Source: Crossaster papposus (lineage: Eukaryota; Echinodermata; Asteroidea; Velatida; Solasteridae). From it: a DNA stretch of 64,000 nt. The stretch covers positions 124,001-188,000 of the forward strand of contig JBAIAA010000807.1 of the NCBI GenBank assembly GCA_037893245.1, given 5' to 3'. The translations under genes and the position numbers were made by a program. The notes under the pieces are model-generated. The model worked only from the letters and a program-made list of their open reading frames with translations, had not been told where the DNA came from and did no database searches. Positions within the stretch are counted from its first letter, which is position 1, and each line of letters begins with the position of its first letter. Positions 22,326 to 33,275 of this stretch are shown piece by piece.

Positions 22326-22748
22326 ATACTGTATTTCTTTAAATTTATAAACATGACTTGTGTTAACCCAAGTAGCATATGGGGAACTGAACAAGGGGTT
22401 AATGTTATGGAGCTATTAAGCACAACAATTTGCTTAGCACAAACATGTCTTGCTCAGCCAGAATCTGGTTACCACCCAAAACGTCATGTGCTTTTCATGC
22501 TAAGCAATAACCCGCTAAAGATCAGTCACAAACAATATACATTTCCTGAAAGTTTAGTTCGTAACCCTGTTTTTGCAAAGGAACAATAATGGTATGCTAA
22601 GCAACCGTTTTGGGCTCCATGAAAAGGCCCAAGGTGGTCTAGTCTTTTGAAACATTGAAGAAGTGACACCTGCGAAACGCACTGCATGCATGGTACATAC
22701 ATACATCCCCAATGTGTTGAAAATGAGAGAGAAGAGACATTCAAATAC
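22326..22748. other. No gene identified
   Basis: Sequence after the foldback arm, with repeated GCTAAGCA/GCTTAGC words near 22410-22600 but no recognised gene. Confidence 0.3.
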
Positions 22749-23539
22749 AATGGACCGATCCGGATTTGACCATAAGCCCCGCCCACCTTAGCAACGGCAT
22801 GGCGACGCCATTACCTCGGTCAAGTTGCCCACACGTGAACGTGTATAGTACATGTACGTGTAGGCTAGGCGTAGAACACGTACAACGAACATATTGATTT
22901 GAACTTTAGGCGGGGACAAAATTACTATCACTAGTATCAGTAAGCTAGCGGGCGAACTAAAAGGATGACCATTATTTTAAGGAACGGTATGAACAGTACA
23001 TGGAGGATGGTTAAGTTGCAGTTGGGGGAAATGAAGCATGCATGCATGTAAATTTATATGGACGGTGTACACGCAGTGTTGCTTCGTAAGTCACTACCGG
23101 TACTGGAATAAATCGCGTATTTTTTCACAACAGGATTAAACCATAGCCTAATTAATATACTGCTATACATGTAGAGCATTACTATTAACTCTACATAGGC
23201 CCCTGTCCTACCTTAGACTGCACTGTCCTTGACCTTGCAATGTTTATCTTCTTGACATTCCCGCCGTTCACGTCACACGAGTTCAACGCGGTAATTCTCA
23301 TTTTCGAGATTTGTTTTGGTATTTAACGGGAAAAAATGATGTCGTAATCCGAGTACCAGCGTGTTATTTACATATTTCATGACCATTTCATGCATATTTT
23401 TGACAATTTTTTAAACTCCATATAGCCGTATTTTGATTGACAAATACGGTGCTTTTTCGTACCGAAGCCATTTGTTTGTGTACACGTTTGTAACCACATG
23501 TGATAGTTTGTAGTGATTGACAGGCCGGATCGGTCCATT
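22749..23539. mobile_element. Possible 0.8-kb TIR element
   Basis: AATGGACCGATCCGG at 22749-22763 and its complement at 23525-23539. The interior is non-coding. No clear target duplication. Confidence 0.35.
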
Positions 23540-23984
23540 CATAAATATCAGACAGTTTCCTATTGTTCGACTATTTTGTAGTCTAAATTCCTATTTTTAA
23601 ACAGCCGATAAAACATGGCTTAGCCGGTGTTTTAAACGTTTAGTTTTAGTGTCACATTGAATGAAGTCTGGTACATAACCCTTTCATTGGTAGAAACATC
23701 CCACAGCATGCACTATACAACCAAATTGTTTGCAGAATGTGCGAATTTAAATTATAACAAATGAACCCGAATATTCAAAATAGATTACATTACACATTCT
23801 TAATAATCGGCCACGCATCCGTTAAACCGAAAGCCTAATCATTTTGTAACCCCTGAAATGAAACGTTATGCACATTCATTCATTTGAATGAAACAAAATG
23901 AAACCGAATGCTCGTTTTTGCACAAATTAATGAAACCCGGATATTCGTCATTACCAAAATCAGCGCGAAATTGAATGTATCTTT
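23540..23984. other. No gene identified
   Basis: AT-rich sequence with AATGAAAC / ATTCATT words; no recognised function. Confidence 0.3.
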
Positions 23985-24037
23985 TACAAATGAATGTGCA
24001 CATTTTCCGATATCGTCCGGGAAAACCTATATTATTA
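23985..24037 (-). repeat. Partial third copy of the foldback arm
   Basis: ATGTGCACATTTTCCGATAT followed by CGTCCGGGAAAACCTATA is the inverted match of 22093-22140. It may be the other end of a larger element that starts at 22093, with TATAGGTTTTCCCGGACG as its inverted end. Confidence 0.55.
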
Positions 24038-24074
24038 TAAGCTGTGTCAGGCTCACGCCGTATAAAGAGAGCTG

Positions 24075-24098
24075 CTTTATTTATTTATTTATTCCATT
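24075..24098. repeat. (TTTA)n microsatellite
   Basis: TTTATTTATTTATTTATT-type run near a possible LINE 3' end read on the minus strand. Confidence 0.6.
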
Positions 24099-24322
24099 TC
24101 TTTACCCAGTGTGTGCCCAAACAGTTTAAAACTGGTTTTCATTATGGCCCTGCATACATCATTAAATAAAATAGCGGTACGTATAATAACAACAACATTT
24201 ACAGAAAGTTACAAACATAATATTTACAGACGTACAATAAGAATATTTACAGGAATCCAAAACATTGATACTAATTCTGATTTACGAGATATTACGAAAA
24301 CCCGCAAAAATAACTGTAAGTG

Positions 24323-24560
24323 TCATTTCGTTGAGACTTTTGAAGACAAGAATAGCCTTTTTTGACTTAACTCTTTTTGAAAAAGAAGCCCAATTAAGAC
24401 GAGCAAACATATCCTCTGAAGGGGTGAGGAAGGTACATCAATTTTGAGGATTATCAGCGCGGCTATTTTGAGATTTTGTTTAACATAATTATTATCGTGA
24501 GATATGTACCTTCCTCTCCACACCGTACAACAATACTCTAATGTTGGCATAACTAAACTT
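24323..24560 (-). pseudogene. LINE ORF2 C-terminal fragment
   Basis: Minus-strand frame reads LVMPTLEYCCTVWRG, then VKQNLKIAALIIL and PSSPLQRI, the post-RT region of CR1/jockey-type ORF2 (LxxPxLEYCxxVW...LQxxxxRAARII). About 75 codons remain. Its upstream side abuts the 42-bp satellite at 24575. Confidence 0.55.
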
Positions 24561-24574
24561 ACAAATAGTGCCGA

Positions 24575-24969
24575 TTTCTGCGATATTGCAGATTTTATCG
24601 CACATTTCTGCGCCGATTTCTGCGATATTGCAGATTTTTTTCGCACATTTCTGCGCCGATTTCTGCGATATTGCACATTTTATCGCACATTTCTGCGCAG
24701 AAATCTGCGATATTGCAGATTTGATCACACATTTCTGCGCCGAGTTCTACGATATTGCAGATTTTATCACACATTTCTGCGCCGATTTCTGCGATATTGC
24801 AGATTTTATCGCACATTTCTGCGCCGATTTCTGCGATATTGCAGATTTTATCGCACATTTCTGCGCAGAAATCTACGACATTGCAGATTTTATCGCACAT
24901 TTCTGCGCAGAAATCCACGATATTGCACATTTTATCGCACTTTCTGCGCCGATTTCTGCGATATTGCAC
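24575..24969 (+). repeat. 42-bp satellite, block 1
   Basis: Tandem 42-bp units containing TTCTGCGCCGATTTCTGCGA or TTCTGCGCAGAAATCTGCGA, then TATTGCAGATTTTATCGCAC. The unit contains dyads (TTCTGCGCAGAA; ATCTGCGATATTGCAGAT) and, being 14 codons long, leaves many frames open on both strands. About nine units. Confidence 0.95.
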
Positions 24970-24973
24970 ATTT

Positions 24974-25774
24974 CGTCACAGACACCATACACGAACTGAC
25001 ATCCAGTGGTCGCCGTTACAGAAATACAATTCGGAGAAAAACGCTTTTAAAGGTTTGACACGAGTTTACTCAGTCAACAAATCCGTCTACTTGAGGGTTT
25101 TTGGTATCATTAAACGTAACAATTCGTTAACTGCTGAAACACAATTTTTATATTGTGAAAATATGCTTTTATAATTAAATGATTAAGACGGGTGTCAGTT
25201 CGTGAAAACGAAAACTGTCGCGTTTTCGGAGAGTGCGCGCATACATTGCCGTGAGTGAGTGTCAGTTCGTGAAAACAAAAATTGACGCGTTTTCGGGGAG
25301 TGCGCGCACACAGTGCTGGGTGTCAGTTCGTGAAAACGAAAACTGTCGCGTTTTCGGGGAGTGCGCGCACACAGTGCTTGGGTGCCGCCGTGTTGACAAC
25401 ATCGAGTTATATTTATTTCGTAGACAAACGTGATACGTATACACGGCGTAATACAACATTGCCCTGGGTACGTTGTATAGACAGTGCTAGTTCGTGAAAT
25501 CTTTTTCACAGCGCGCCCTCGCAATTCCGTTTTCACGAACTGACACTGAGTGCAGTGTCACTTCGTGGAACCAAAAAACGCCAGAATGGACTAATTTCTG
25601 CAAAACTCCCCAATAAAAATTGGCAAATTAAGATGATTCCAGAAAAAAAAACTTCGTCATGTTATACTTCATGGTACAAAATGATATATTCGGCAATAAT
25701 TTTTAGTTTCGAATTTCTTGAATTTTTTGTACACATTGTGATGCAGAGGGTGTCAGTTCGTGCTGTCGGTGACG
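24974..25774. mobile_element. 801-bp TIR element splitting the satellite
   Basis: Starts CGTCACAGACACC and ends as its near complement (GCTGTCGGTGACG); ACGAACTGACA follows just inside both ends. ATTT flanks it (24970-24973 and 25775-25778), and joining the flanks restores the satellite sequence CACATTTTATCGC. Contains the three-unit minisatellite at 25193-25385 and no clear gene. Confidence 0.8.
25193..25385. repeat. About 65-bp minisatellite, three units
   Basis: Each unit starts GTGTCAGTTCGTGAAAAC and continues ACTGTCGCGTTTTCGG and GAGTGCGCGC. An inverted partial unit (CCGTTTTCACGAACTGACAC) ends near 25548, so the block also looks like a foldback. The CAGTTCGTG word is shared with the ends of the enclosing element. 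Confidence 0.8.
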
Positions 25775-25778
25775 ATTT

Positions 25779-26213
25779 TATCGCATATTTCTGCGCAGAA
25801 ATTTACGATATTGCACATTTTTATCGCACATTTCTGCGCAGAAATCTGCGATATTGCACAATTTATCGCACATTTCTGCGCCGATTTCTGCGATATTGCA
25901 CATTTTATCGCACATTTCTGCGCAGAAATTTACAATATTGCACATTTTATCGCACATTTCTGCGCAGAAATCTACGATATTGCAGATTTTATCGCACATT
26001 TCTGCGCCGAGTTCTACGATATTGCAGATTTTATCGCACATTTCTGCGCCCATTTCTGCGATATTGCAGATTTTATCGCACATTTCTGCGCCGATTTCTG
26101 CGATTTTGCAGATTTTATCGCACATTTCTGCGCAGAAATCTACGATATTGCAGATTTTATCGCACAGTTCTGCGCAGAAATCTGCGATATTGCAGATTTA
26201 ATCGCACATATCT
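25779..26213 (+). repeat. 42-bp satellite, block 2
   Basis: About ten units, same orientation as block 1 and once continuous with it. The right edge abuts the truncated MITE at 26215. Confidence 0.95.
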
Positions 26214-26214
26214 T

Positions 26215-26567
26215 AGTTTGTACTTATACACTGCTCATGCTCTATGCACAATCTCCATAGAGCTTCAGTCAAGGTGTTAAGTTATGTGACAAGGATAGAA
26301 AACGTTAACATACCAAGGGTCATGTGCAGACCCTTGTTGTAATACTGCACTTAGCACCTGTTTGTTCCATGTTTGGGTGCTTGTATTTCAATGATAAACC
26401 CACTCAGTTCAGGATTTTGCAGGATTCAGGCAGTGGCTGGTCACCAGTAACAAATATTGTAGGATTTGGCAGGATTCAGGTTACATGGAGTTTTCACACT
26501 TTGGAATTGCAGGATTTTGCAGGATTCAGGTTATGTGTAAGAAAAATGGGGTAGGGAGTTAGGGTTA
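26215..26567 (+). repeat. TTAA-flanked MITE, 3' half
   Basis: Follows the reverse complement of 30060-29775 (CTCCATAGAGCTTCAGTCAAG; GCAGGATTTTGCAGGATTCAGG) and ends GAGTTAGGGTTA. The 5' half was lost at the border with the satellite. Confidence 0.75.
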
Positions 26568-28250
26568 CAAAATTCAAATTACTTTTATACTGGAAGATTT
26601 ATGTTTTAACCTCTCTAATTACAAGATTAATCGTCATGCAAATTCACGATTACATTTAGTCAGTACTACTAGAGTTTTGAAAATTATAGAATTTAATGTA
26701 AGGCCTATTTTATGCATTTGTAGCGTTATTCCTAATTTAATTCATAGTGATCGGAATGGGTTTTATAAATTGGTGTGAATTATCTTAGATATTATGGATT
26801 TTACTAATATCCCCGGTATTTGTTATTCCGTAATTTTGAGAAAGCATTTTATTCTTTAGAATGTCATGATTTATTCCGTACACTAGTTAGAATGTATGTT
26901 GGCATAAAATTAGTTAATTTCGTGAAAGTATTATGTAGCCCTGTAACAGCTCCCTCATTCAGTTAGAGTGGACCAGTTAGAAAAGCATGCTGAACAATTG
27001 CATGGAGGCAGCCATCTTATTCAACAACGTGTTCATGTGATCTGAGATTAACAAGAGCCCAAAAGTTGTTTAAGGGCCAGATATGATACAAGTAATTGCA
27101 TGTAAAATCATCGTTGTGAAGTTTTGCATGTTCGGTTTGTGTGGATGTGAGTGACACAGACACTGTTGCTCTCAGGTAAGAATTGAAACATTATTTGACA
27201 GTACATTGTGTAATCGTTTAATTCAAAGCCATGTGATCATCATGTAAAATTCACATGCTGTGCCAGTATGTTGGATGCAATTGGGTTTCAGTAATGAGTT
27301 AACAGTTATTCAAGGGGTATATTATTCAAGATATATTTTATCCTGAAAATGTAACTGTCATAGTTCATTTACTCAATGATAGATAAAACTTGGGACATTT
27401 GTAGAAGTTTTGATAATAATGTTGATGATCTACATTCATAATTACTGTCTGGGATTCAGAAATTCCTTCCTCGCTTTTGATTATACTCACCAACTTAATT
27501 TGTAGGTTACATTTGGGGTGAAACTAGAATGCTAGGAGATAAACACAAGTCGTGTTATGTCCAGTTATTCCTTTTTGTAATAGTTCAAATTAACAATAAT
27601 GGCAGTGAAAGACAATTAGCATCTAGGCAATTAGGCTATGTTTGTGATTCATTTATTTCTAAAGTTATAATAATGCTGAACAAAAGGATTTATTGCATTG
27701 TTGGTACAAAATCCAAGTGTGGATGACAACTGTTGCTACTTGTTAGTTCTGATCATGTTTATGATACAAACATGAGTTGTACATGTAGATGCTGATTTAA
27801 TAATGTTACTGGTGAATTATAATCTTGGGTATTATGAACATTTCTTATGCTAACATTTGTGAAAGAAGTAAGCATGTTTGCCCATATTGTACTAGGCCTA
27901 TATCAAATGGTTTTATTTGGCTTTCAGGTTTTAACCAAGGAATTTCCCTGTCTGCTTGGGCCAGCTCCCAGGCCGGGTGCAGAGGGATTTAGTCGCTGCT
28001 AGTCGGAAGTTCTCAAATAAACACACACAGGATTCGTAGTCCTTGGGGACAGATTTTGGTCCCCCGGGACGGCTAAGAATCACCGAAACCACAGAATACC
28101 TGTCCGGATTTCCTTCCTGTGTGTGTGTGTCGACCCCAGAGAACGGTTTTCGTTACAATACTTATAAATGTGCACAACCACACCAGGCCTGGCTTTGTAA
28201 CGAGCTGGTTCTTGCTAAAAATGACGGCCCTTTGAGGGGTGCGTAGCTAT
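26568..28250. other. No gene identified; possible solo LTR
   Basis: AT-rich sequence. A stretch from TGTAACAGCTCC (26942) to TTTTCGTTACA (28157) has LTR-like ends and an AATAAA at 28017 about 140 bp from its end, but the flanking bases (AGCCC and ATACT) do not form a duplication, so a solo LTR is only a guess. Confidence 0.25.
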
Positions 28251-28252
28251 GT

Positions 28253-28418
28253 TCCCCAGTCCCTATGTTCCCCAGTCCCTATGTTCCCCAGTCCCTATGT
28301 TCCCCCATAGTTGTTACAATCAGTAATGTAATAAAATAGGACGTGTAAGTTAACATCGAGAACGTACGAGACTTTACGAACGTACGAGATTATTACGTAC
28401 ATAGGGACTGGGGAACAT
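28253..28418. repeat. 18-bp repeat with inverted partner
   Basis: Three to four copies of ATGTTCCCCAGTCCCT (28253-28305) and one inverted copy (ACATAGGGACTGGGGAACAT, 28398-28418), enclosing paired ACGTACGAGA words. Likely a small foldback element. Confidence 0.7.
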
Positions 28419-29319
28419 CGGGTTGACCCCGTTTATTACACTACTTCTCCGGTCACAAACACTGACATGAAGCTTACCGCTATCGCGCGGCCCTGGAACT
28501 CGTCTAAATCGGTTCAGTGTGACCACTCATTATTTTCATTTCTTTCAAGATCAGCACCCAAAATCTTTCAAGATCTTTCAAGCCTATGTAAATCAGTAAA
28601 CAACCTAGTGTAAACTTAATAAAATACATGTACATGTACATGCACATTCACATTATGCATGTACATGCTGCTCACTGACCTAAAGGTCAGTGATGCTGCT
28701 ACATCATAAAACGGTACAGTAAACTGGCGCCATTTTATGAATGAAATTGCACATGTTGTACGGCAAAGCTGATAAGTTGGCTACTATACAATAGCCTCCC
28801 ATCGCAAAATTAAAATAATACATTTAAGATAAAAATCCCATAACCGTTAAAAAGTCAAATTTATTGGAAAATGTATCAAAATTTGCATGAAATTCAATAT
28901 TTTTGCACTTTTGGGAAATCTTTCAAGAAGTGTGGCTTTTTCAGATCTTTTTTTCAAGCTTTCAAGGTAGGTGCCAATCTTTCAAGATCTTGAAAGATCT
29001 TTCAAGGAGTGGCAACGCTGAACCGGTTCGGCGTATGCGCTATCTAGAACGGGTTTCCCGGGCGTACCGTCAGGAAGCACCAGGCGATTACACCATGGAA
29101 TCGCTCTAGTGCCCTCTATCGACCAACCGGCACAAACGTTACAGTATTGTACTTTAATTACATTTTTTATTGAGCGCTCGTGTACTAGTACTGTTATTGA
29201 TTTTCACTTTACAAAGTTTATTGTTTCAAAGTTAAAAGCAACAAAAAGAAAGACAATAAAGCAGAATATAGGATTAAAGAAGAAAGCCAAATATATCTCT
29301 GATCAAAGTTCAACTTGGG
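28419..29319. other. No gene identified
   Basis: Contains several ATCTTTCAAGATC words (28545-28585, 28915-29005), a TACATGTACATGTACATG run (28627) and the dyad CTCACTGACCTAAAGGTCAGTGA (28672). No coding similarity. Confidence 0.35.
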
Positions 29320-29329
29320 TCTAGTCTCT

Positions 29330-29766
29330 ATTTATTAGGTGTGTTACAATTATATCGGAATATTAGTAGTTGTGTAATGAACAATGGTCTGAACTTCACA
29401 ATATTTTCTGTTCAAAGAGGTGTCCATATTTATTTAATTTGGCTCAGGAATTTATATTGTCATGTTCAGTTCGAGAAGATCCTGATATTAAAGGTATTTT
29501 AGTGAAAGATAAAGAAATTAAGATCATTCAATATGCAGATGACACAAGTTGCGTTATAACAGATGACCATCTGCAAATTAATAATTTGTTTTTACTCTTT
29601 TAGTCATTTAGGAGAGTTTCAGGTCTTAAATTAAATGTAAGTCTAAGACATTATTTAATCGTGAATTTGACATTCATAAAGAGGAATGGAGTAAGATTTA
29701 TTCTTTGACTTTTAGATCTTGTAAAACGGTTAAAACATAAATCTTCCAGTATAACATTAATATGAT
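29330..29766 (+). pseudogene. Tx1/L1-like LINE RT fragment, 5' part
   Basis: Reads RCPYLFNLAQEFIL, then KIIQYADDTSCVITD, the YADD catalytic motif of L1/Tx1-type reverse transcriptase, then (after a stop) FRRVSGLKLN. Only the palm end is left. The same LINE resumes at 30308 beyond the inserted MITE. Confidence 0.7.
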
Positions 29767-29774
29767 TTCTTTAA

Positions 29775-30303
29775 CGCTAACCCCATTTTTCTTGCACATA
29801 ACTTGAATCCTGCAAAATCCTGCAATTTCAAAGTGTTAAAACTCCATGTAACATACATTATTTGTTACTGGTGACGACTGCCTGAATCCTGCAAAATCCT
29901 GCAGTGGGTTTATCATTGAACTATAAGCACCCAAACATGGAACAAACAGGTGCTAATAAGTGCAGTATATAGTATGTTAACGTTTCCTATCATTGTCACA
30001 TAACTTACACCTTGACTGAAGCTCTATGGAGAATGTGCACAGAGCATGAGCAGTGTGAAAGTGCAAAGTAACAAATAACCTGAATCCTTCAAAATTATCA
30101 TTTGGATAAAAACCCAAGTAACCCTAATCCTGCAAAATCACCCAGCATTAGTTTAGGCCTTATGACCTGGATCCTGCTTTATCCTCCAGTTGCAAAAACC
30201 CCAAAAGCCCTCAATCCTGCAAATTCCTCTGATGCATCAACTTCCAAGTGACCTCAGTGATCATTTTGCAAAGAGGATTTTGGAGGATTTGAGATGGTTA
30301 GGG
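29775..30303 (-). mobile_element. 529-bp TTAA-flanked MITE, full length
   Basis: Flanked by TTAA (29771-29774 and 30304-30307). Ends read CGCTAACCCCAT and (inverted) CCCTAACCATCTC. The interior repeats AATCCTGCAAAATCCTGCA several times. TTAA targeting suggests piggyBac- or Kolobok-type mobilisation. It is inserted in a Tx1-like LINE; partial copies lie at 16007-16255 and 26215-26567. Confidence 0.85.
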
Positions 30304-30307
30304 TTAA

Positions 30308-30770
30308 TGACAAATGTTAGACTTTTCCAAATGAAAATTGTGGATGATGATTTTTACTTTTTTTGTTCAAATCTTCCTGAGACAATGAAGCATATTTTGT
30401 TTGATGGTGAACAAGTTAAAAGGAATGGAGTTAATTTAAAAACTGGTGGGAAAGCCATGCTCATGTGCTTTTAAACATAATTTTGTTAAAATCTATTGTT
30501 TTTGATACAATATTGATCATCCTGATTTTATTTTGAATCTTTGCATTATTTTGTTATTATTTGTAACTGTAGATTTAAGCATCGGATGCCTACACTTGAG
30601 TATTTATTCAGATTCAATAATATGTGGGAAAAAATAGCCTTTGCCACTATAAATACTGTGCATAAGTTTGTATCTAAATTGCAAATTCTTAAAAGGTTTG
30701 TGCAGATTGAATAATAACAATTATTTAATTTGTTTTGTTTTGTATATTTTGTTGGGTTAATAATAAAATA
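30308..30770 (+). pseudogene. Tx1/L1-like LINE ORF2 C-terminus
   Basis: Reads NVRLFQMKIVDDDFYFFCSN, LPETMKHILFD (a decayed zf-RVT block: FYFFC for CxxC, then H and lost Cys), and later PTLEYLFRFNNMWEKIAF, typical of Tx1 ORF2 ends. Several stops. A purine-rich AAAAGAAAAGAAAAC tail follows. Confidence 0.6.
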
Positions 30771-31034
30771 AAAGTGGAAAAGAAAAGAAAACAATTAAGA
30801 ATGGACATTTATCTCCCTGGTGGTTCGTTTTATTTGAATATTTTTCAATAGTTATAGTTATAGTATTCTGCATTCGAAATGAAGTGATTTTGTGTGGTAA
30901 CAGATAGAAAAGGTCAAAATCTGAACGTTACTGTACGAAGCTGTTTGCACGTTTCTCGTTCGACGTTCAATATTCATACTTCCAGCTCCTTATTCGACAT
31001 TCAAATGCCAAACACACGTTCGAATGTTGAATAA
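30771..31034. other. No gene identified
   Basis: Short AT-rich stretch between the LINE tail and satellite block 3, with repeated TTCGACATTCAA / TTCGAATGTTGAA words. Confidence 0.35.
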
Positions 31035-31478
31035 AATGTGCGATGAAATGTGCGATAAAATGTGCGATATTGCAGATTTCTGCGCAGAAATGTGCGATAA
31101 AATCGGCGATATTGCAGATTTCTGCGCAGAAATGTGCGATCAAATTTGCAATATTGCAGATTTCTGCGCAGAAATGTGCGATATAATCTGCATTATCGCA
31201 GATTTCTGTGCAGAAATGTGCGATAAAATCTGCAATATCGCAGAAATCTGCGCAGAAATGTGCGATCAAATTTGCAATATTGCAGATTTCTGCGCAGAAA
31301 TGTGCGATATATTCTGCAATATCGCAGATTTCTGTGCAGAAATGTGCGAAAAAATTTGCAATATCGCAGATTTCTGCGCAGAAATGTGCGATAAAATCTG
31401 CAATATCGCAGAAATCTGCGCAGAAATCTGCGATAAAATGTGCAATATCGCAGAAATCGGCGCAGAAATGTGCGATTA
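31035..31478 (-). repeat. 42-bp satellite, block 3
   Basis: Same unit as blocks 1 and 2 but in the opposite orientation (TGCAGATTTCTGCGCAGAAA, TGTGCGATAAAATC). About ten units; several lack the usual symmetry through TGTGCAG or ATCGGCG changes. Confidence 0.95.
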
Positions 31479-31734
31479 AATGTGCGAAAAACAGAGTCTA
31501 AAAATATGATTTAAGGCACAAAGAATCAAATACAATAATTATTAAAAATGTCCACAACTCATAAATATCCATAATCAAGGTGTCCAAAATTACCGCCATT
31601 TTTCAATTTGTATTAGTACTGGGGGAATCCTGGTTAGTGTCTTTTCCTCTGCTTAGTTATATGCTTAAATCCAGCGGGTCCTCTCGCCCGACCTGATGTC
31701 CCTGTGTTGTCATGTTTTTGTTTTTTATCTCTCG

Positions 31735-31850
31735 CTTTCTGGGTGTGTGTCCTGGCCCACTATGTGTGTTCGAAATGCCTATGATCACTGCGTTCTGCAA
31801 TTCACACTGGTTTGGTGCAAGAGCCGAGTGATCCACTGCCAAGAATTGTC
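31735..31850 (-). rRNA. 5.8S rRNA fragment (pseudogene)
   Basis: Minus strand matches the 5' part of 5.8S rRNA: complement of GAGCCGAGTGATCCACTGCC (family CGGCTCGTGC...GGTGGATCACTCGGC) and TGCAATTCACACTGG. About 35 nt between these blocks, including the AGAACGCAGC region, are missing, and the rest is diverged. Confidence 0.75.
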
Positions 31851-32229
31851 ACTGTGTGGGTTTCGTCTGTCGATCAAACCAAGATGACCGTGCTGAGATC
31901 AGTACAAAATAGCCACCGGGACAGGAGCCGGAGCAACGGGGGACCGCTTGCCTCTACCGCGATCCCCGCCCTCCATTCGTAACCGAGCCGCGGCTTCCCG
32001 GGGCCCCGGTTTTCCGTACTGTCGGTCCCCGCCGCGGCCGTGCGGTCTCCCTGCAGGGCACTAGCACGGACTGAGCGTGGGCGCGGCAGGCCGCCGCAGG
32101 ACCCCGGTGTTGGGTCACTCCCACCTACACCCAGAATACTGCATGGTGGCCGGCCCTACCGGAGCGGGGACCGGCCGGGGACATCCGACCAGCCCCCTCC
32201 CTCCCCCCTGTCCCGCGGGTCTCGCTCGG
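31851..32229 (-). other. ITS1-like spacer
   Basis: GC-rich sequence (CCGCGGCCG, GGGGCCCCGG) exactly between 5.8S and 18S, so most simply ITS1. Confidence 0.65.
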
Positions 32230-32612
32230 CAATGATCCTTCTGTAGGTTCACTTCCTCTAAATGATCAAGTTCGATCGTCTTCCGGGCGCACGAGCGAGG
32301 CAGGGGTCCTTCAGTGTAGCACGCGTGCGGCCCCGGACATAATATTAACGGCATCATAGACCTGTAATTGCTCAATCTCGCGTGGCTGAACGCCACTTGT
32401 CTCTTTAAGAGGTCTGCGCCCGGCGCGGCGTCCGACGCAACTATTTAGTAAGCCAGAGTCTCGTTCGTTATCGGAATTAACCAGACAAATTGCTCCACCA
32501 ACTAATAACGGCCATGCACCACCACCCCCAAATCAAGAAAGCCCTCTCAATATGCCAATCCCACTGTGTCCGGGCCAGGTGAGTTTCCCCGTGCTGAGTC
32601 AAATTAAGCCGC

Positions 32613-32647
<35 letters not shown>

Positions 32648-33275
32648 ATGTAATGTTCAGCTTTGCAACCATACTTCCCCCGGAACCCAACGACTTTGGT
32701 TTCTCGCAGACTGCCCGCGCGTCATTGGAGTAACACCGGCGGATCGCCAGTCGGCATCATTTATGGTTAGAACTAGGGCGGTATCTGATCGCTAACTTCT
32801 AACTTTCCTTCTTGATTAATGAAAACATTTTTGGCGAATGCTTTTGCAGTTGGTTGTCTTGCGGCGATCCAACAATGTCACCTCTCGAAACCGCAGTACG
32901 AATGCCACCGCCATGAATTCCCTCTTAATCATTACCTCGAGTTCCGAAAACCGACGCAATAGAACCGAGGCCCATTTCTATTATTTCATGCAGTGCTGTC
33001 AAGGCAGCCAGCCTGATTTGAATACTCCATTTTTTACAAAGTAAACGTTTCGGCCGAGCTCGGCACTCAGTCAAGAGAACTGGGCGGAAACTGAGAGGGA
33101 GGCCACGCGGGCAGTGGCGCGCCTTGCGGTGGACCGTCAGCCTGCGCCCAAGATCAAACTATGAGATTTAAAACTGCAGCAATTTGTATACGCTATTGGA
33201 GCTGGTATTACCGCAGCTGCTGGCACCAGACTTAAGTTGCCCTCCAATAGATCCTCGTTAAAGGATTTAAGGTAC
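32230..33275 (-). rRNA. 18S rRNA 3' part (pseudogene)
   Basis: Antisense 18S. It starts at the 3' end (AATGATCCTTCTGTAGGTTC) and passes TCGCGTGGCTGAACGCCACT, GAGTCAAATTAAGCCGCAGG, CTTGATTAATGAAAACATT and GGTATTACCGCAGCTGCTGG. Two deletions near the 3' end remove the GTAGGTTCACCTACGG to TTACGAC stretch (about 30 nt) and then roughly 200-250 nt. It stops near GATCCTCGTTAAAGGATTTA, so about the first third of 18S is missing. Many changes hit universally conserved bases, so it cannot be functional. Confidence 0.9.

Noticed and set aside
24575-26213. Long open frames of Cys/His/Phe-rich peptides on both strands
   Set aside because: They come from a 42-bp satellite whose length is a multiple of three; all frames lack unique sequence or a start context.
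26942-28157. Solo LTR with TGTAAC...GTTACA ends and an AATAAA
   Set aside because: Flanking five bases do not match and no primer-binding site or second copy was seen; kept only as a remark.
31657-31734. Start of ITS2 or 28S beyond the 5.8S fragment
   Set aside because: No similarity to conserved 28S or 5.8S 3' sequence that I could recognise.
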